Shown: piece after piece, positions 51,631 to 59,609 of the stretch
How positions within the stretch are numbered: position 1 is the stretch's first letter
Layout of the letters: each line of letters opens with the position of its first letter
DNA from: Pseudonocardia humida
GTDB lineage: Bacteria > Actinomycetota > Actinomycetes > Mycobacteriales > Pseudonocardiaceae
NCBI RefSeq assembly: GCF_023898865.1
Contig: NZ_JAGSOV010000024.1
Location: forward strand, 62,001 to 126,000
Direction of reading: 5' to 3'
Length of the DNA: 64,000 nt
Made by a program: the position numbers and the translations under genes
Notes under the pieces: model-generated
Databases searched by the model: none
The model's input: the letters and a program-made list of their open reading frames with translations, nothing else
Told to the model about the DNA's origin: nothing

Positions 51631-52965
51631 TCAGGTCAAGCTGGCCAGGGGATCCGCCCGGGTGAGGGCGGCGTCGTCGGCGGCGAAGGTGCGGGCGCGG
51701 CCGGGGCCCGTGGAGCGGGTCTCGAAGCGGACGGTCACCCGGCCGTGCCCGGCGCCCTGCACCCAGCCGTGGCCGTGCTCGGGGTGGTGGACGTCGTCGC
51801 CGGGGCGCCAGGGCCGGTCCGGCGCGGTGCCGTCCGCGGTGCCGTCCGCGGCGGGCTCCGCGGTCTCGGTGGCGTCGGGCTCCGGGGCGGGGCCGGTGTC
51901 GACGGCCGCCTCGAACAGCGCCGGCGGCGGGTCGTCGACGAGGCCGGCGAGCGAGACGCCGATCAGCCGCACCCCGTCGGCCGGGACGGCGTTGCGGGCC
52001 AGGCGCTGGGCGACCGCCGTCAGCGCGGTGAGGTCGGTGGTGCCGGAGGCGGCCGTCTCCGAGCGGGTGACGGTGGTGAAGGCGGCGCTGCGGACCTTGA
52101 CGGTGACCGTGCGGGCCGCACGGCCCGACGCGACCAGCCTGCGGTGGGCGCTGCCGGTGATGCGGGCGACGGCCTCGTGCACCGCGGTCATCGCCGTGAG
52201 GTCGGTCTCGAAGGTCGTCTCCGCGCTGACCTGCTTGGCCGCCCCGCGCGGGGCGACCGGGCGGTCGTCGACGCCGTGCGCGAGGCGGTGCAGCTCGGTG
52301 CCGATCGCGGTGCCGAGCAGGCCGTTGAGCTCGCGGGTGTCCATCGCGGCCAGCTCGCCGATGGTGCGGATGCCCAGCTTGGACAGGGCGGCCTCGCTGA
52401 CCGGGCCCACGCCCCACAGCGCCCGGACCGGCAGCGCGGCGAGCACCTCGCGCTGCTCGCCGGGGCCCACCACCCGCAGCCCGTCGGGCTTGGCCAGCTC
52501 GGAGGCGATCTTGGCGAGCTGCTTGCCGGAGCCGGCGCCCACCGAGGCGGGCAGGCCCGTCGCGGCGCGGACGTCGGCGCGCAGGCGGACGGCGAACCGC
52601 TCCACCTCGGCGGGCTCGGCCCCGGCGAGGTCGGGCGGCTCCAGGAACGCCTCGTCGACCGAGACCGGCTCCAGCACCGGCGCCGCTTCGGCCAGCACGC
52701 CCATGACCCGCTCGGAGAGCGCCTGGTAGAGGGGGAACCGCGGCGGCAGGACCACGGCGCCCGGGCACAGCCTGCGCGCCTGGCCCATCGGCATCGCCGA
52801 GCGGGCGCCGTGCACGCGGGCCTGGTAGCTGGCCCCGGCGACCACCGCCCGCGGCCCGAGCCCACCGACCAGCACCGGGCGCTCGCGCAGGGTGGGGCGG
52901 GTGAGCTGCTCGGCGGAGGCGAAGAACGCGTCCATGTCCAGGTGCAGCACCCACCTCCCGCTCAC
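51631..52965 (-). CDS. dinB: DNA polymerase IV
   Basis: Y-family translesion polymerase of 444 residues. Palm motifs LHLDMDAFFASAEQL and EPVSVDEAFLEPP carry the metal-binding acids; SVGAGSGKQLAKIASELAKP and the helix-hairpin-helix VRALWGVGPVSEAALSKLGI follow, then the little-finger domain. After residue 365 comes an acidic linker and a small extra domain (GDDVHHPEHGHGWVQGAGHG, VTVRFETRSTGPGRARTF) seen in other actinobacterial DinB proteins. No beta-clamp motif was identified. GTG 52965 follows GACGAT by 6 nt. Confidence 0.95.
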   Translation of the reverse strand: MSGRWVLHLDMDAFFASAEQLTRPTLRERPVLVGGLGPRAVVAGASYQARVHGARSAMPMGQARRLCPGAVVLPPRFPLYQALSERVMGVLAEAAPVLEPVSVDEAFLEPPDLAGAEPAEVERFAVRLRADVRAATGLPASVGAGSGKQLAKIASELAKPDGLRVVGPGEQREVLAALPVRALWGVGPVSEAALSKLGIRTIGELAAMDTRELNGLLGTAIGTELHRLAHGVDDRPVAPRGAAKQVSAETTFETDLTAMTAVHEAVARITGSAHRRLVASGRAARTVTVKVRSAAFTTVTRSETAASGTTDLTALTAVAQRLARNAVPADGVRLIGVSLAGLVDDPPPALFEAAVDTGPAPEPDATETAEPAADGTADGTAPDRPWRPGDDVHHPEHGHGWVQGAGHGRVTVRFETRSTGPGRARTFAADDAALTRADPLASLT

Positions 52966-53010
52966 CCCGCCATCGTCCTCCCCACCCCCGACGGTCCCGC
53001 CCGACCGCCG

Positions 53011-53688
53011 TCAGGGGGTGGGGGAGCGCAGGACGGCGTCCCCGTCGGACTCCCGCACGGCGACGGGCCCGGGGCCCAGGCCGGCGACGGCGGCCGGGTA
53101 GCCGGCGGCGGGGCGCAGGTCGCGCAGCCACACCGGGCCGGTGGGCGCGGCGGCGCCCGTCCAGGCCAGGACGCCGGTCGGGCCGAGGGTGATCGCGCTC
53201 ATCGGCGCGGACAGGCCCTCGCCGGTCGCCTTGAGCAGGGCCTCCTTGCGCGTCCACAGGGTGAAGAAAGCCGAGTCGTCGGCGACGGTCTCGTCGGGCG
53301 AGCTGACGTGCGCGGCCATCGCGGCGAGGTCGGCGAGGGGGCGGGCGTGCTCGACGTCGAGGCCGACCGGGCCGTCGTGCACGGCCACGCCGACCAGGTC
53401 GCCGGCGTGGGTGAGGGAGAAGCCGGGGCCGCCGGGCAGGGTGGGTTTGCCGTGCTGCTCGCCGCAGCGGCAGCTGCGGTCGAAGCGCAGCTCGGCGGGC
53501 GCCGCGCCGACGGCGCCGGCCAGCACGATGCGGGTCAGCGCGTGCGCGGCCAGGTAGCGGGCGCGGTCGGCGGGGAGGCGGAACCGGGGCAGCCGCGCGC
53601 GCTCGGCGTCGTCGAGCAGGCCCACCAGGCCGGGTGCGGTGTCCGGGTCGACCGGGCGGGCCCACCAGACCTCGCACATGCCGCTCAC
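53011..53688 (-). CDS. 4'-phosphopantetheinyl transferase, Sfp type
   Basis: Enzyme of 225 residues that loads the CoA arm onto carrier proteins of polyketide, peptide or fatty-acid synthases. Motifs: LRFDRSCRCGEQHGKPTL, GFSLTHAGDLVGVAV, GPVGLDVEHARPL (Asp, Glu metal ligands) and FFTLWTRKEALLKATGEGL. No synthase gene is in the window. GTG 53688 is 6 nt after a GACGAT box, the same pattern as dinB; ATG 53679 is possible. Confidence 0.92.
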   Translation of the reverse strand: MSGMCEVWWARPVDPDTAPGLVGLLDDAERARLPRFRLPADRARYLAAHALTRIVLAGAVGAAPAELRFDRSCRCGEQHGKPTLPGGPGFSLTHAGDLVGVAVHDGPVGLDVEHARPLADLAAMAAHVSSPDETVADDSAFFTLWTRKEALLKATGEGLSAPMSAITLGPTGVLAWTGAAAPTGPVWLRDLRPAAGYPAAVAGLGPGPVAVRESDGDAVLRSPTP

Positions 53689-53833
53689 CGGCCCATCGTC
53701 ACACGCGCCGCCGCGGGCGGGCCAGCGGATGCGGCGGCGCCGCCGTCCCGTGGACGCGGGACGGCGGCGCCGGGGCGTGGTCGGGTCCGGCGGCCGGCGT
53801 GTGCCGCGGGTGCCCCCGGCCACGCCGGGTGGG

Positions 53834-54088
53834 TCAACCCGCGCGACGCACCGGGTTGACCCGGCGGCCCTGCGCCGCGCGGGGTCGGGCCGGGAAGCCG
53901 GTCCGGACGGCTCCCCGGTCGCCCTGACCCTTCGCGCGGCCGCGACGGGCCGCCCTGTTCGCCGGCACCGGTGCGGTGCCGGCCGGGCTGTCGGACTCGG
54001 GACTCTGGTCGGTGCCGGGGACCGGCTGGTCCGCGGGCGGTGCCACGGGAAGTGACGAGGACAGCGGAGAGGGCGGATGGGCACGCAT
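53834..54088 (-). CDS. Small Pro/Arg-rich disordered protein
   Basis: Protein of 84 residues. ATG 54088 has a very good ribosome site (AGGAGGT, 6 nt upstream). The first half is Pro/Ser-rich (PPSPLSSSLPVAPPADQPVP), the second basic (NRAARRGRAKGQGDRG, ending RRVNPVRRAG). No fold is expected and no family was recognised. The strong ribosome site and a long leader are the main support. Confidence 0.5.
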   Translation of the reverse strand: MRAHPPSPLSSSLPVAPPADQPVPGTDQSPESDSPAGTAPVPANRAARRGRAKGQGDRGAVRTGFPARPRAAQGRRVNPVRRAG

Positions 54089-54355
54089 GCGGGTACCTCC
54101 TGCAACGAAGACCGGGAAGGGCGCCACGGGCGCGGGTCGTCGAGGCCCGCGCGAGGACTGGTCGGTGCCGGTGCGACCGTCCGGGCGGTGCCGGGGCGGC
54201 GTGGACGCTGCGCGGGCCGGGACGGCGGACCGCGGGTCGCTGGAGCGACCTTCGTTACAGGCGCATGGGAGGAACCCTAGAGCGGTCGCGGCGCCCGTGC
54301 GAGCGAATTAACGGCGACGGGCCGCGTACGCCGCGCGCGGCTACCGTGGAGATCC
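54089..54355. other. Leader/promoter region with hairpin
   Basis: About 270 bases between divergent genes. It contains a 7-bp perfect hairpin GGTCGCT-GG-AGCGACC (54235-54250) and, on the plus strand, TACCGT (54342-54347) 8 nt before ATG 54356. The minus-strand leader of the small protein gene is unusually long and GC-rich; I see no known riboswitch in it. Confidence 0.45.
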
Positions 54356-55531
54356 ATGGTCGAGACAGCGGACGTGGTCGTGATCGGCGGCGGCATCGCC
54401 GGGGCTTCGGTGGGCTACGAGCTCGCCGCCACCCGGCGCGTCGTGCTGCTGGAGGCCGACCGGGCCCTCGCCCGCCACTCCACGGCCCGCTCCGCGGCGA
54501 CCTACATCCCCGGCCACGGCGTGCCCGAGGTCCGCGCGCTGATCGCGGCCAGCGGCCCGCGGTTCGCCGCGCTGGCCGCCGAGCTGGGGGCGCCGCCGCT
54601 GCTGAGCCGCCGCGCGGTCCTGCACGTGGCCCTCGACGCCGAGGGTGAGCGCGTGCTCGCCGCCGACCTGGCCGAGCAGGCGGGGGAGCCGGCCGCTCCG
54701 CGGCCGCTGGAGCCGGGGGAGGCCGAGCGGCGCTGCCCGGCGCTGGCCCCGGGCGCGGTGCGCGCGGCGGCCGTCGTCGAGGAGGCCGCCGACATCGACA
54801 CCGAGGCGCTGCACCAGGCCTACGTGCGCGGGCTGCGCGCCCGCGGCGGCCGCGTGCGCTCGGCGGCGCCGGTGCGCGCCGTCGACCGGACCGCCGACGG
54901 GTGGCGGGTGCGGGCCGGCGCCGACCTCGTCGTCGACTGCGCCGAGGTCGTCGACGCGGCGGGCGCGTGGGCCGACGAGGTGGCCGGGCTGGCCGGTGTG
55001 CCGCGGGTGGGGCTGCGCCCGCTGCGCCGCACGATCGCGGTGGTCGCGGTGCCCGACCCCGCCCGCCTGCGCGGCCCCGACCCGGTGCTGCCGATGGTCT
55101 GCGAGGCCGCCGAGCGGTTCTACTTCAAGGCCGAGACGACCGCGGCCGGGCCGGCGCTGCTGTGCAGCCCGGGCGACGAGACGCCGGTCGACCCCCACGA
55201 CGCGCGCCCCGACGAGCTGGACGTGGCCACGGCCCTGGAGCGGGTGGAGGCCGCGACCGGTCTGGGTCTGCGCTCGGTGCGCACCAGCTGGGCCGGGCTG
55301 CGCTCCTTCGTGGCCGACCGCAGGCCCGTCGTCGGGGCGTGGGGCGAGCACCCGGGGTTCTGGTTCTTCGCGGCCCAGGGCGGGTTCGGCATCGAGTCGT
55401 CCCCGGCGCTGGCCGCGTTCGGCGCCGCGGTGATCACCGGGGCGCCGGTGCCCGTCGACGTCCCGGTCGCGGCGTCCGCGCTGCTGCCCGACCGGCTCGC
55501 GCGCGCGGCGCGGCCGGCCCCCCGCACGTAA
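54356..55531 (+). CDS. FAD-dependent oxidoreductase, DAO family
   Basis: Flavoenzyme of 391 residues of the D-amino acid oxidase/glycine oxidase fold. The FAD motif is VVVIGGGIAGASVGYELA (residues about 8-25); further blocks are TARSAATYIPGHGVPEVRAL, EVVDAAGAWADEVAGLAG and near the end TSWAGLRSFVADRRPVVG with FAAQGGFGIESSPAL. It oxidises an amine or amino acid, producing imine and possibly hydrogen peroxide; substrate unknown. The TACCGT box 8 nt upstream supports the ATG. Confidence 0.9.
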   Translation: MVETADVVVIGGGIAGASVGYELAATRRVVLLEADRALARHSTARSAATYIPGHGVPEVRALIAASGPRFAALAAELGAPPLLSRRAVLHVALDAEGERVLAADLAEQAGEPAAPRPLEPGEAERRCPALAPGAVRAAAVVEEAADIDTEALHQAYVRGLRARGGRVRSAAPVRAVDRTADGWRVRAGADLVVDCAEVVDAAGAWADEVAGLAGVPRVGLRPLRRTIAVVAVPDPARLRGPDPVLPMVCEAAERFYFKAETTAAGPALLCSPGDETPVDPHDARPDELDVATALERVEAATGLGLRSVRTSWAGLRSFVADRRPVVGAWGEHPGFWFFAAQGGFGIESSPALAAFGAAVITGAPVPVDVPVAASALLPDRLARAARPAPRT

Positions 55532-55543
55532 GCTCGCGCTTAC
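55528..55543. promoter_or_regulatory. Palindromic operator candidate before the P450 gene
   Basis: GTAAGC-TCGC-GCTTAC, a perfect 6-bp inverted repeat, overlaps the stop codon of the FAD oxidoreductase and lies 24 nt upstream of the P450 start. TetR-type repressors often use such sites. The surrounding bases are AT-richer than average. Confidence 0.4.
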
Positions 55544-55566
55544 AGAACTGATCACGAAGGAGCACG

Positions 55567-56787
55567 GTGACCGCCACCACACTGGAACTCTTCGAGGGCG
55601 CCTTCTGGCGCGACCCCTACCCCGCCTACGCCGGGCTGCTCGCCGAGCACCCCGTGCGCAAGGTGCGGATGGGCGACGGCGAGGTCTGGTTCATCAGCCG
55701 CCACGCCGACGTGCGGGCCGCGCTCGCCGACCCGCGGCTGAGCAAGGACTGGCGCTACACGCTGCCCCCCGAGCAGCGGGCCGAGCACCCGGCCACCCCG
55801 ATCCCGATGATGATCCTGATGGACCCGCCGGAGCACACCCGGCTGCGCAAGCTCGTCTCGCGCTCGTTCACCCTGCGCCGGATGGAGGCGCTGCGCCCGC
55901 GGGTCGCCGAGATCGCCCGCCGGCTCATCGACGACCTGCCGGCCGACGGCCCGGTCGACGTGATGTCGCGCTACGCGTTCATGCTGCCGGTGCTGGTGAT
56001 CTGCGAGCTGCTCGGCGTGCCCGCCGAGGACCGCGACGACTTCGCGGCCTGGTCCAACGACATGGTCGACTCCGCCGACCGCTCCGAGGGCATGGCGAAC
56101 GACTCCTCGGCGAAGCTCTACGGGTACCTGTCCGAGCTGATCGCGGCCAAGCGGGAGAACCCCGACGACGCGCTCATCTCGGCGCTGATCGAGGTGGCCG
56201 ACGACGACGGCGACCGGCTCTCCGAGCCCGAGCTCGTCGCGATGGCGATGATGCTGCTGATCGCCGGCCACGAGACCACGGTCAACCTCATCGGCAACGG
56301 GCTGCTGGCCCTGCTCACCCACCCCGACCAGCGGGCCCTGCTGCGCGAGCGGCCCGAGCTGATCGGCTCGGCGGTCGAGGAGTTCCTGCGCTGGGACTCC
56401 CCGGTGCACACCACGCCCGCCCGGTTCGCCGTCGAGGACGTCGAGTACAGCGGGGTGACCATCCCCGCGGGTTCGGTGGTGGTGCTCTCGCTGGCCGCGG
56501 CCAACCGCGACGAGCGGCGCACCGCGGACGCCGCCGAGCTGCGCATCGACCGCGACGCCTCCGGGCACGTGGCGTTCGGCCACGGCCTGCACCACTGCCT
56601 CGGCGCGCAGCTGGCCCGCATCGAGGGCCAGGAGGCGATCGGCGCGCTGATCGCCCGCCGCCCCGACCTCGCGCTGGCCGTCGACCCGGACGAGTTGGTC
56701 TACCGGCGAAGCACCCTCGTGCGCGGGCTCAAGCAGATGCCCGTCGTGCTCGGGGCCGACGTCGGGGAGCCCCCACCCTCGGCGTGA
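55567..56787 (+). CDS. Cytochrome P450
   Basis: Soluble haem monooxygenase of 406 residues. Motifs: I-helix MLLIAGHETTVNLIGNGL (acid/Thr pair), K-helix EEFLRWDSPVH (ExxR), and the haem loop HVAFGHGLHHCLGAQLARIE with the Cys ligand near residue 346. It is in the general bacterial class I group (CYP105/107-like), needing ferredoxin and reductase partners that are not adjacent. Substrate unknown. GTG 55567 has GAAGGAG upstream. It lies 35 nt after the FAD oxidoreductase gene and may be co-transcribed or separately regulated through the palindrome. Confidence 0.95.
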   Translation: MTATTLELFEGAFWRDPYPAYAGLLAEHPVRKVRMGDGEVWFISRHADVRAALADPRLSKDWRYTLPPEQRAEHPATPIPMMILMDPPEHTRLRKLVSRSFTLRRMEALRPRVAEIARRLIDDLPADGPVDVMSRYAFMLPVLVICELLGVPAEDRDDFAAWSNDMVDSADRSEGMANDSSAKLYGYLSELIAAKRENPDDALISALIEVADDDGDRLSEPELVAMAMMLLIAGHETTVNLIGNGLLALLTHPDQRALLRERPELIGSAVEEFLRWDSPVHTTPARFAVEDVEYSGVTIPAGSVVVLSLAAANRDERRTADAAELRIDRDASGHVAFGHGLHHCLGAQLARIEGQEAIGALIARRPDLALAVDPDELVYRRSTLVRGLKQMPVVLGADVGEPPPSA

Positions 56788-56864
56788 TCTTCCGTTCGTC
56801 CGGCCGGGCTTCCGACGATCATCGGTACCCGGTTGCTCCGGCCGGACGGCCGCGATCGCCCGCG

Positions 56865-56870
56865 TACGGT
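56865..56870 (+). promoter_or_regulatory. -10 box for the PcaB-like gene
   Basis: TACGGT, 8 nt before ATG 56879, near-leaderless arrangement. Confidence 0.45.
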
Positions 56871-56878
56871 GACGCCCC

Positions 56879-58096
56879 ATGAGCAGCGCCCTCCTCGATC
56901 CACTGTTCGGGGCCGACCGGGTCACCGCCCGGCTCGACGACGCCGCATGGGTGGCCGCGCTGGTGGCGGTGGAGGTCGCGCTGGCCCACGCCGCGGCCGA
57001 GCACGGCGTCATCCCGGCGGTCGACGCCGAGCGGATCGAGGCGGCCGCGGCGGCGCTGGACGTCGACACCGCCGAGCTCGGCCGGCAGGCGGTCGAGGGC
57101 GGCAACCCGGTGATCCCGCTGGTCCGGATGCTGCGCGCGGCGGCCGGTGCCGCCGGGTCCTCTGTGCACCCCGGCGCCACCAGCCAGGACGTGATGGACA
57201 CCGCGGCCGTGCTGCTCACCGGGTGGGCGGGGGAGGTCGTGCTGGACGACCTGCTCGGCGCGGCCGACGCCGCCGCCGCGCTGGCCGCCGCCCACCGCGA
57301 CACCCCGATGATCGCCCGCACGCTCGGCCAGCAGGCGGTGCCGACCACGTTCGGGCTGGTCGCCGCGGGCTGGGCGGCCGGCCTCGACCGGGCCCGGCTC
57401 GGCCTGGCCACCGTGCTGGCCGGGCTGCCCGCGCAGTGCGGGGGAGCCGCGGGCACGCTGGCCGCGCTGCACCCGCACGGGCCGGCCGTGGCGGCCTCAC
57501 TGGCCCGCAGGCTGGCCCTGGCCGAGGCGGCGCTGCCGTGGCACACCGAGCGCAGCCGGATCGGCGAGCTGGCCGGGGCGCTCGCCGTCGCCGCGGGGGC
57601 GTGCGCGAAGCCGGCCACCGACGTCGTGCTGCTCGCCGGCACCGAGCTGGGCGAGGTGTCCGAGGCGGCGCCGGGCGACTCGTCGTCGATGCCGCACAAG
57701 CGCAACCCGATCGCCGCGGTCACGGCCAGGGCCGCGGCCCGGCGGACGCCCGGCCTGGCCGCGACGCTGCTCGCCGCGGCCGACCACGAGCACCAGCGCG
57801 CGGCAGGCGCGTGGCACGCCGAGTGGCAGACGCTGTCCGACCTGCTCGCGGCCACCGGTGGCGCGGCGTCGCGGCTGCGGACGTCGCTGACCGGGCTGGA
57901 GGTGCACCCGGAGCGGATGGCGGCCAACCTCCCGCGCCGGCGCAAGCCGGCGGCCGGGCTCTTCGAGTCGCCGTCGGACGACACCGGCCCCGTGCTCGAC
58001 GGACCGGAGGGCACCGGGCACGCTGGCGAGCTGGTCGACCGGTTCCTGGCCGACCGGACGGGCTTCGCCCCGCCGGAGCCCGACGTCAGCGGGTGA
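56879..58096 (+). CDS. pcaB: 3-carboxy-cis,cis-muconate cycloisomerase-like lyase
   Basis: Member of the fumarase/aspartase superfamily, 405 residues. It has SSVHPGATSQDVMDTAAVLL (near 93), a His/Gln region in TLGQQAVPTTFG, and the superfamily signature GDSSSMPHKRNPIAAV near 273. The combination fits PcaB, which lactonises 3-carboxymuconate in the protocatechuate branch of the beta-ketoadipate pathway. No other pca gene is in the window, and the protein is shorter than many PcaB, so a related lyase is possible. Confidence 0.82.
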   Translation: MSSALLDPLFGADRVTARLDDAAWVAALVAVEVALAHAAAEHGVIPAVDAERIEAAAAALDVDTAELGRQAVEGGNPVIPLVRMLRAAAGAAGSSVHPGATSQDVMDTAAVLLTGWAGEVVLDDLLGAADAAAALAAAHRDTPMIARTLGQQAVPTTFGLVAAGWAAGLDRARLGLATVLAGLPAQCGGAAGTLAALHPHGPAVAASLARRLALAEAALPWHTERSRIGELAGALAVAAGACAKPATDVVLLAGTELGEVSEAAPGDSSSMPHKRNPIAAVTARAAARRTPGLAATLLAAADHEHQRAAGAWHAEWQTLSDLLAATGGAASRLRTSLTGLEVHPERMAANLPRRRKPAAGLFESPSDDTGPVLDGPEGTGHAGELVDRFLADRTGFAPPEPDVSG

Positions 58097-58138
58097 GCCC
58101 CAGCCCCATTGCGGACCGGAAGTGACCGCTGAGGGTCC

Positions 58139-58144
58139 TAGCGT
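58139..58144 (+). promoter_or_regulatory. Leaderless -10 box for the VOC gene
   Basis: TAGCGT, 6 nt before ATG 58151. Confidence 0.5.
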
Positions 58145-58150
58145 GGGGCC

Positions 58151-58969
58151 ATGGCTGATGACGTGGACCGGTACCCGCACGGCGTCCCCTGCTGGATCGA
58201 CACCACCCACCCGGATGTGCCGGGCGCGGCGCGCTTCTACCGGGGCCTGTTCGGCTGGGACGTCCGCGAGACCCCGGCGGGACTCGTGGCCCGCATCGAC
58301 GGGCACGACGTGGCCGGCATCGGCGGGCCGCCGGGCGGGCCGGCGGAGCCCGGCTGGACCACCTACATCCGGGTCGACGGCGCGGACGACGCCGTGGCCG
58401 CCGTGCGCCGGGCCGGCGGGCGCGTGCTGGCCGAGCCCTCCGACGTCGAGGGCGCCGGTCGGACCGCGACCGTCGCCGACCCGTCCGGCGCGGTGTTCCG
58501 GCTGTGGGAGGCCCGGGGCAGGCGCGGGGCCGAGGTGGTGAACGACGGGGCCGACGGCGCCTGGAACTGGAGCAACCTGCAGACCCCCGACCCGGCCGGC
58601 GCCCAGGCCTTCTACGCCGCCGTGTTCGGCTGGCGGGCGGTCCCGCTCGGACCGTCGTCGATGTGGGTGCTCCCCGGCTACCGCGAGGTCCTGGAGCGGT
58701 TCTACCCGGGCCTGCGCGAGCGCCACGAGGCGCAGGGCGTCCCGGACGACTTCTCCAACAGCGTGGGCTGGGTGCTCGAGGGCGCGGACGCGCGCTGGAC
58801 GGTCACCTTCGCCGTCGCCGACACCGACCGGACGGTGGAGCGGGCCGTGGCCCTCGGCGCGACCGTGCGCGTGGCGCCCCACACGGTGGACCCGGTGCGC
58901 ACGGCCGAGCTGACCGACCCGCAGGGCGTCGCGTTCACCGTCAACACCTACCAGCCGGGTCGTGGGTGA
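58151..58969 (+). CDS. Double VOC-domain protein
   Basis: Protein of 272 residues with two glyoxalase/bleomycin-resistance (VOC) modules. The first begins PCWIDTTHPDVPGAARFYRG and ends VADPSGAVFRLWEA; the second begins WNWSNLQTPDPAGAQAFYAA and ends LTDPQGVAFTVNTYQP. Such double modules bind metal or small ligands; homologues include resistance proteins and hydroxylase partners. Function here unknown. It converges on the response regulator gene. Confidence 0.9.
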   Translation: MADDVDRYPHGVPCWIDTTHPDVPGAARFYRGLFGWDVRETPAGLVARIDGHDVAGIGGPPGGPAEPGWTTYIRVDGADDAVAAVRRAGGRVLAEPSDVEGAGRTATVADPSGAVFRLWEARGRRGAEVVNDGADGAWNWSNLQTPDPAGAQAFYAAVFGWRAVPLGPSSMWVLPGYREVLERFYPGLRERHEAQGVPDDFSNSVGWVLEGADARWTVTFAVADTDRTVERAVALGATVRVAPHTVDPVRTAELTDPQGVAFTVNTYQPGRG

Positions 58970-59003
58970 GTGTCGGGGTCAGGGCCGGATCCACTCACGA
59001 CCC

Positions 59004-59609
59004 CTACAGCCAGCCGCGGTCGCGGGCCAGGCGCGCCGCCTCGATGCGGTTGCGCACCCCGAGCTTGGTGATCGCGGTCGACAGGTAGTTGCGCACGGTG
59101 CCCTCGGCCAGGTGCAGACGCGCGGCGATCTCGCCGTTGGGCAGGCCGTCGGCGGCCAGCCGCAGGACGTCGCGCTCGCGGTCGGTCATCGGGTCGGCGG
59201 AGTCCCACGCGGCCATGGCCAGCTGCGGGTCGACCACGCGCTCGCCGGCGTGCACCCGGCGGACCACCCCGACCAGCTGGTCGATCGGGGCGTCCTTGAG
59301 CACGTAGCCGGCCACCCCGCTGTCCATCGCCCGGCGCAGGTAGCCCGACCTGGCGAAGGTCGTGACGATCACGACGCGGGCCCGGTGGCCGTCGCGGCGC
59401 AGCGCGGCGGCCACGTCCAGCCCGCTAATCCCGGGCATCTCCACGTCGGTGACCAGCACGTCCGGGTCGTGCTCCAGGACGGCGGCCAGCGCCTTGTGCC
59501 CGTCGGTCGCGGTGGCCACCACGTCCAGGTCGGGCTCCAGGCGCAGCAGCGCGGCGAACGCGCCCAGCACCATGCCCTGGTCCTCGGCCAGCACGACGGA
59601 GATCGTCAC
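59004..59609 (-). CDS. NarL/LuxR-family response regulator
   Basis: Response regulator of 201 residues. The receiver has acidic residues in VLAEDQG, the phosphorylated Asp in VLVTDVEMPG (near 54), Thr in VIVTTFA and Lys in YVLKDAP. The LuxR helix-turn-helix is MTDRERDVLRLAADGLPNGE, IAARLHLAEGTVRNYLSTAI. GTG 59609 overlaps the kinase stop by 4 nt. It should bind the promoter of its own operon or of the ABC genes, as in DesK/DesR-type systems. Confidence 0.94.
   Translation of the reverse strand: MTISVVLAEDQGMVLGAFAALLRLEPDLDVVATATDGHKALAAVLEHDPDVLVTDVEMPGISGLDVAAALRRDGHRARVVIVTTFARSGYLRRAMDSGVAGYVLKDAPIDQLVGVVRRVHAGERVVDPQLAMAAWDSADPMTDRERDVLRLAADGLPNGEIAARLHLAEGTVRNYLSTAITKLGVRNRIEAARLARDRGWL

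Noticed and set aside
50297-53677. 1126-codon minus-strand frame opposite nhaA and overlapping dinB
   Set aside because: Antisense or alternate-frame shadow; real genes on both strands explain the region.
54089-54300. Long GC-rich leader considered as a possible riboswitch
   Set aside because: Only one short hairpin and none of the conserved cores of known riboswitch classes was found.
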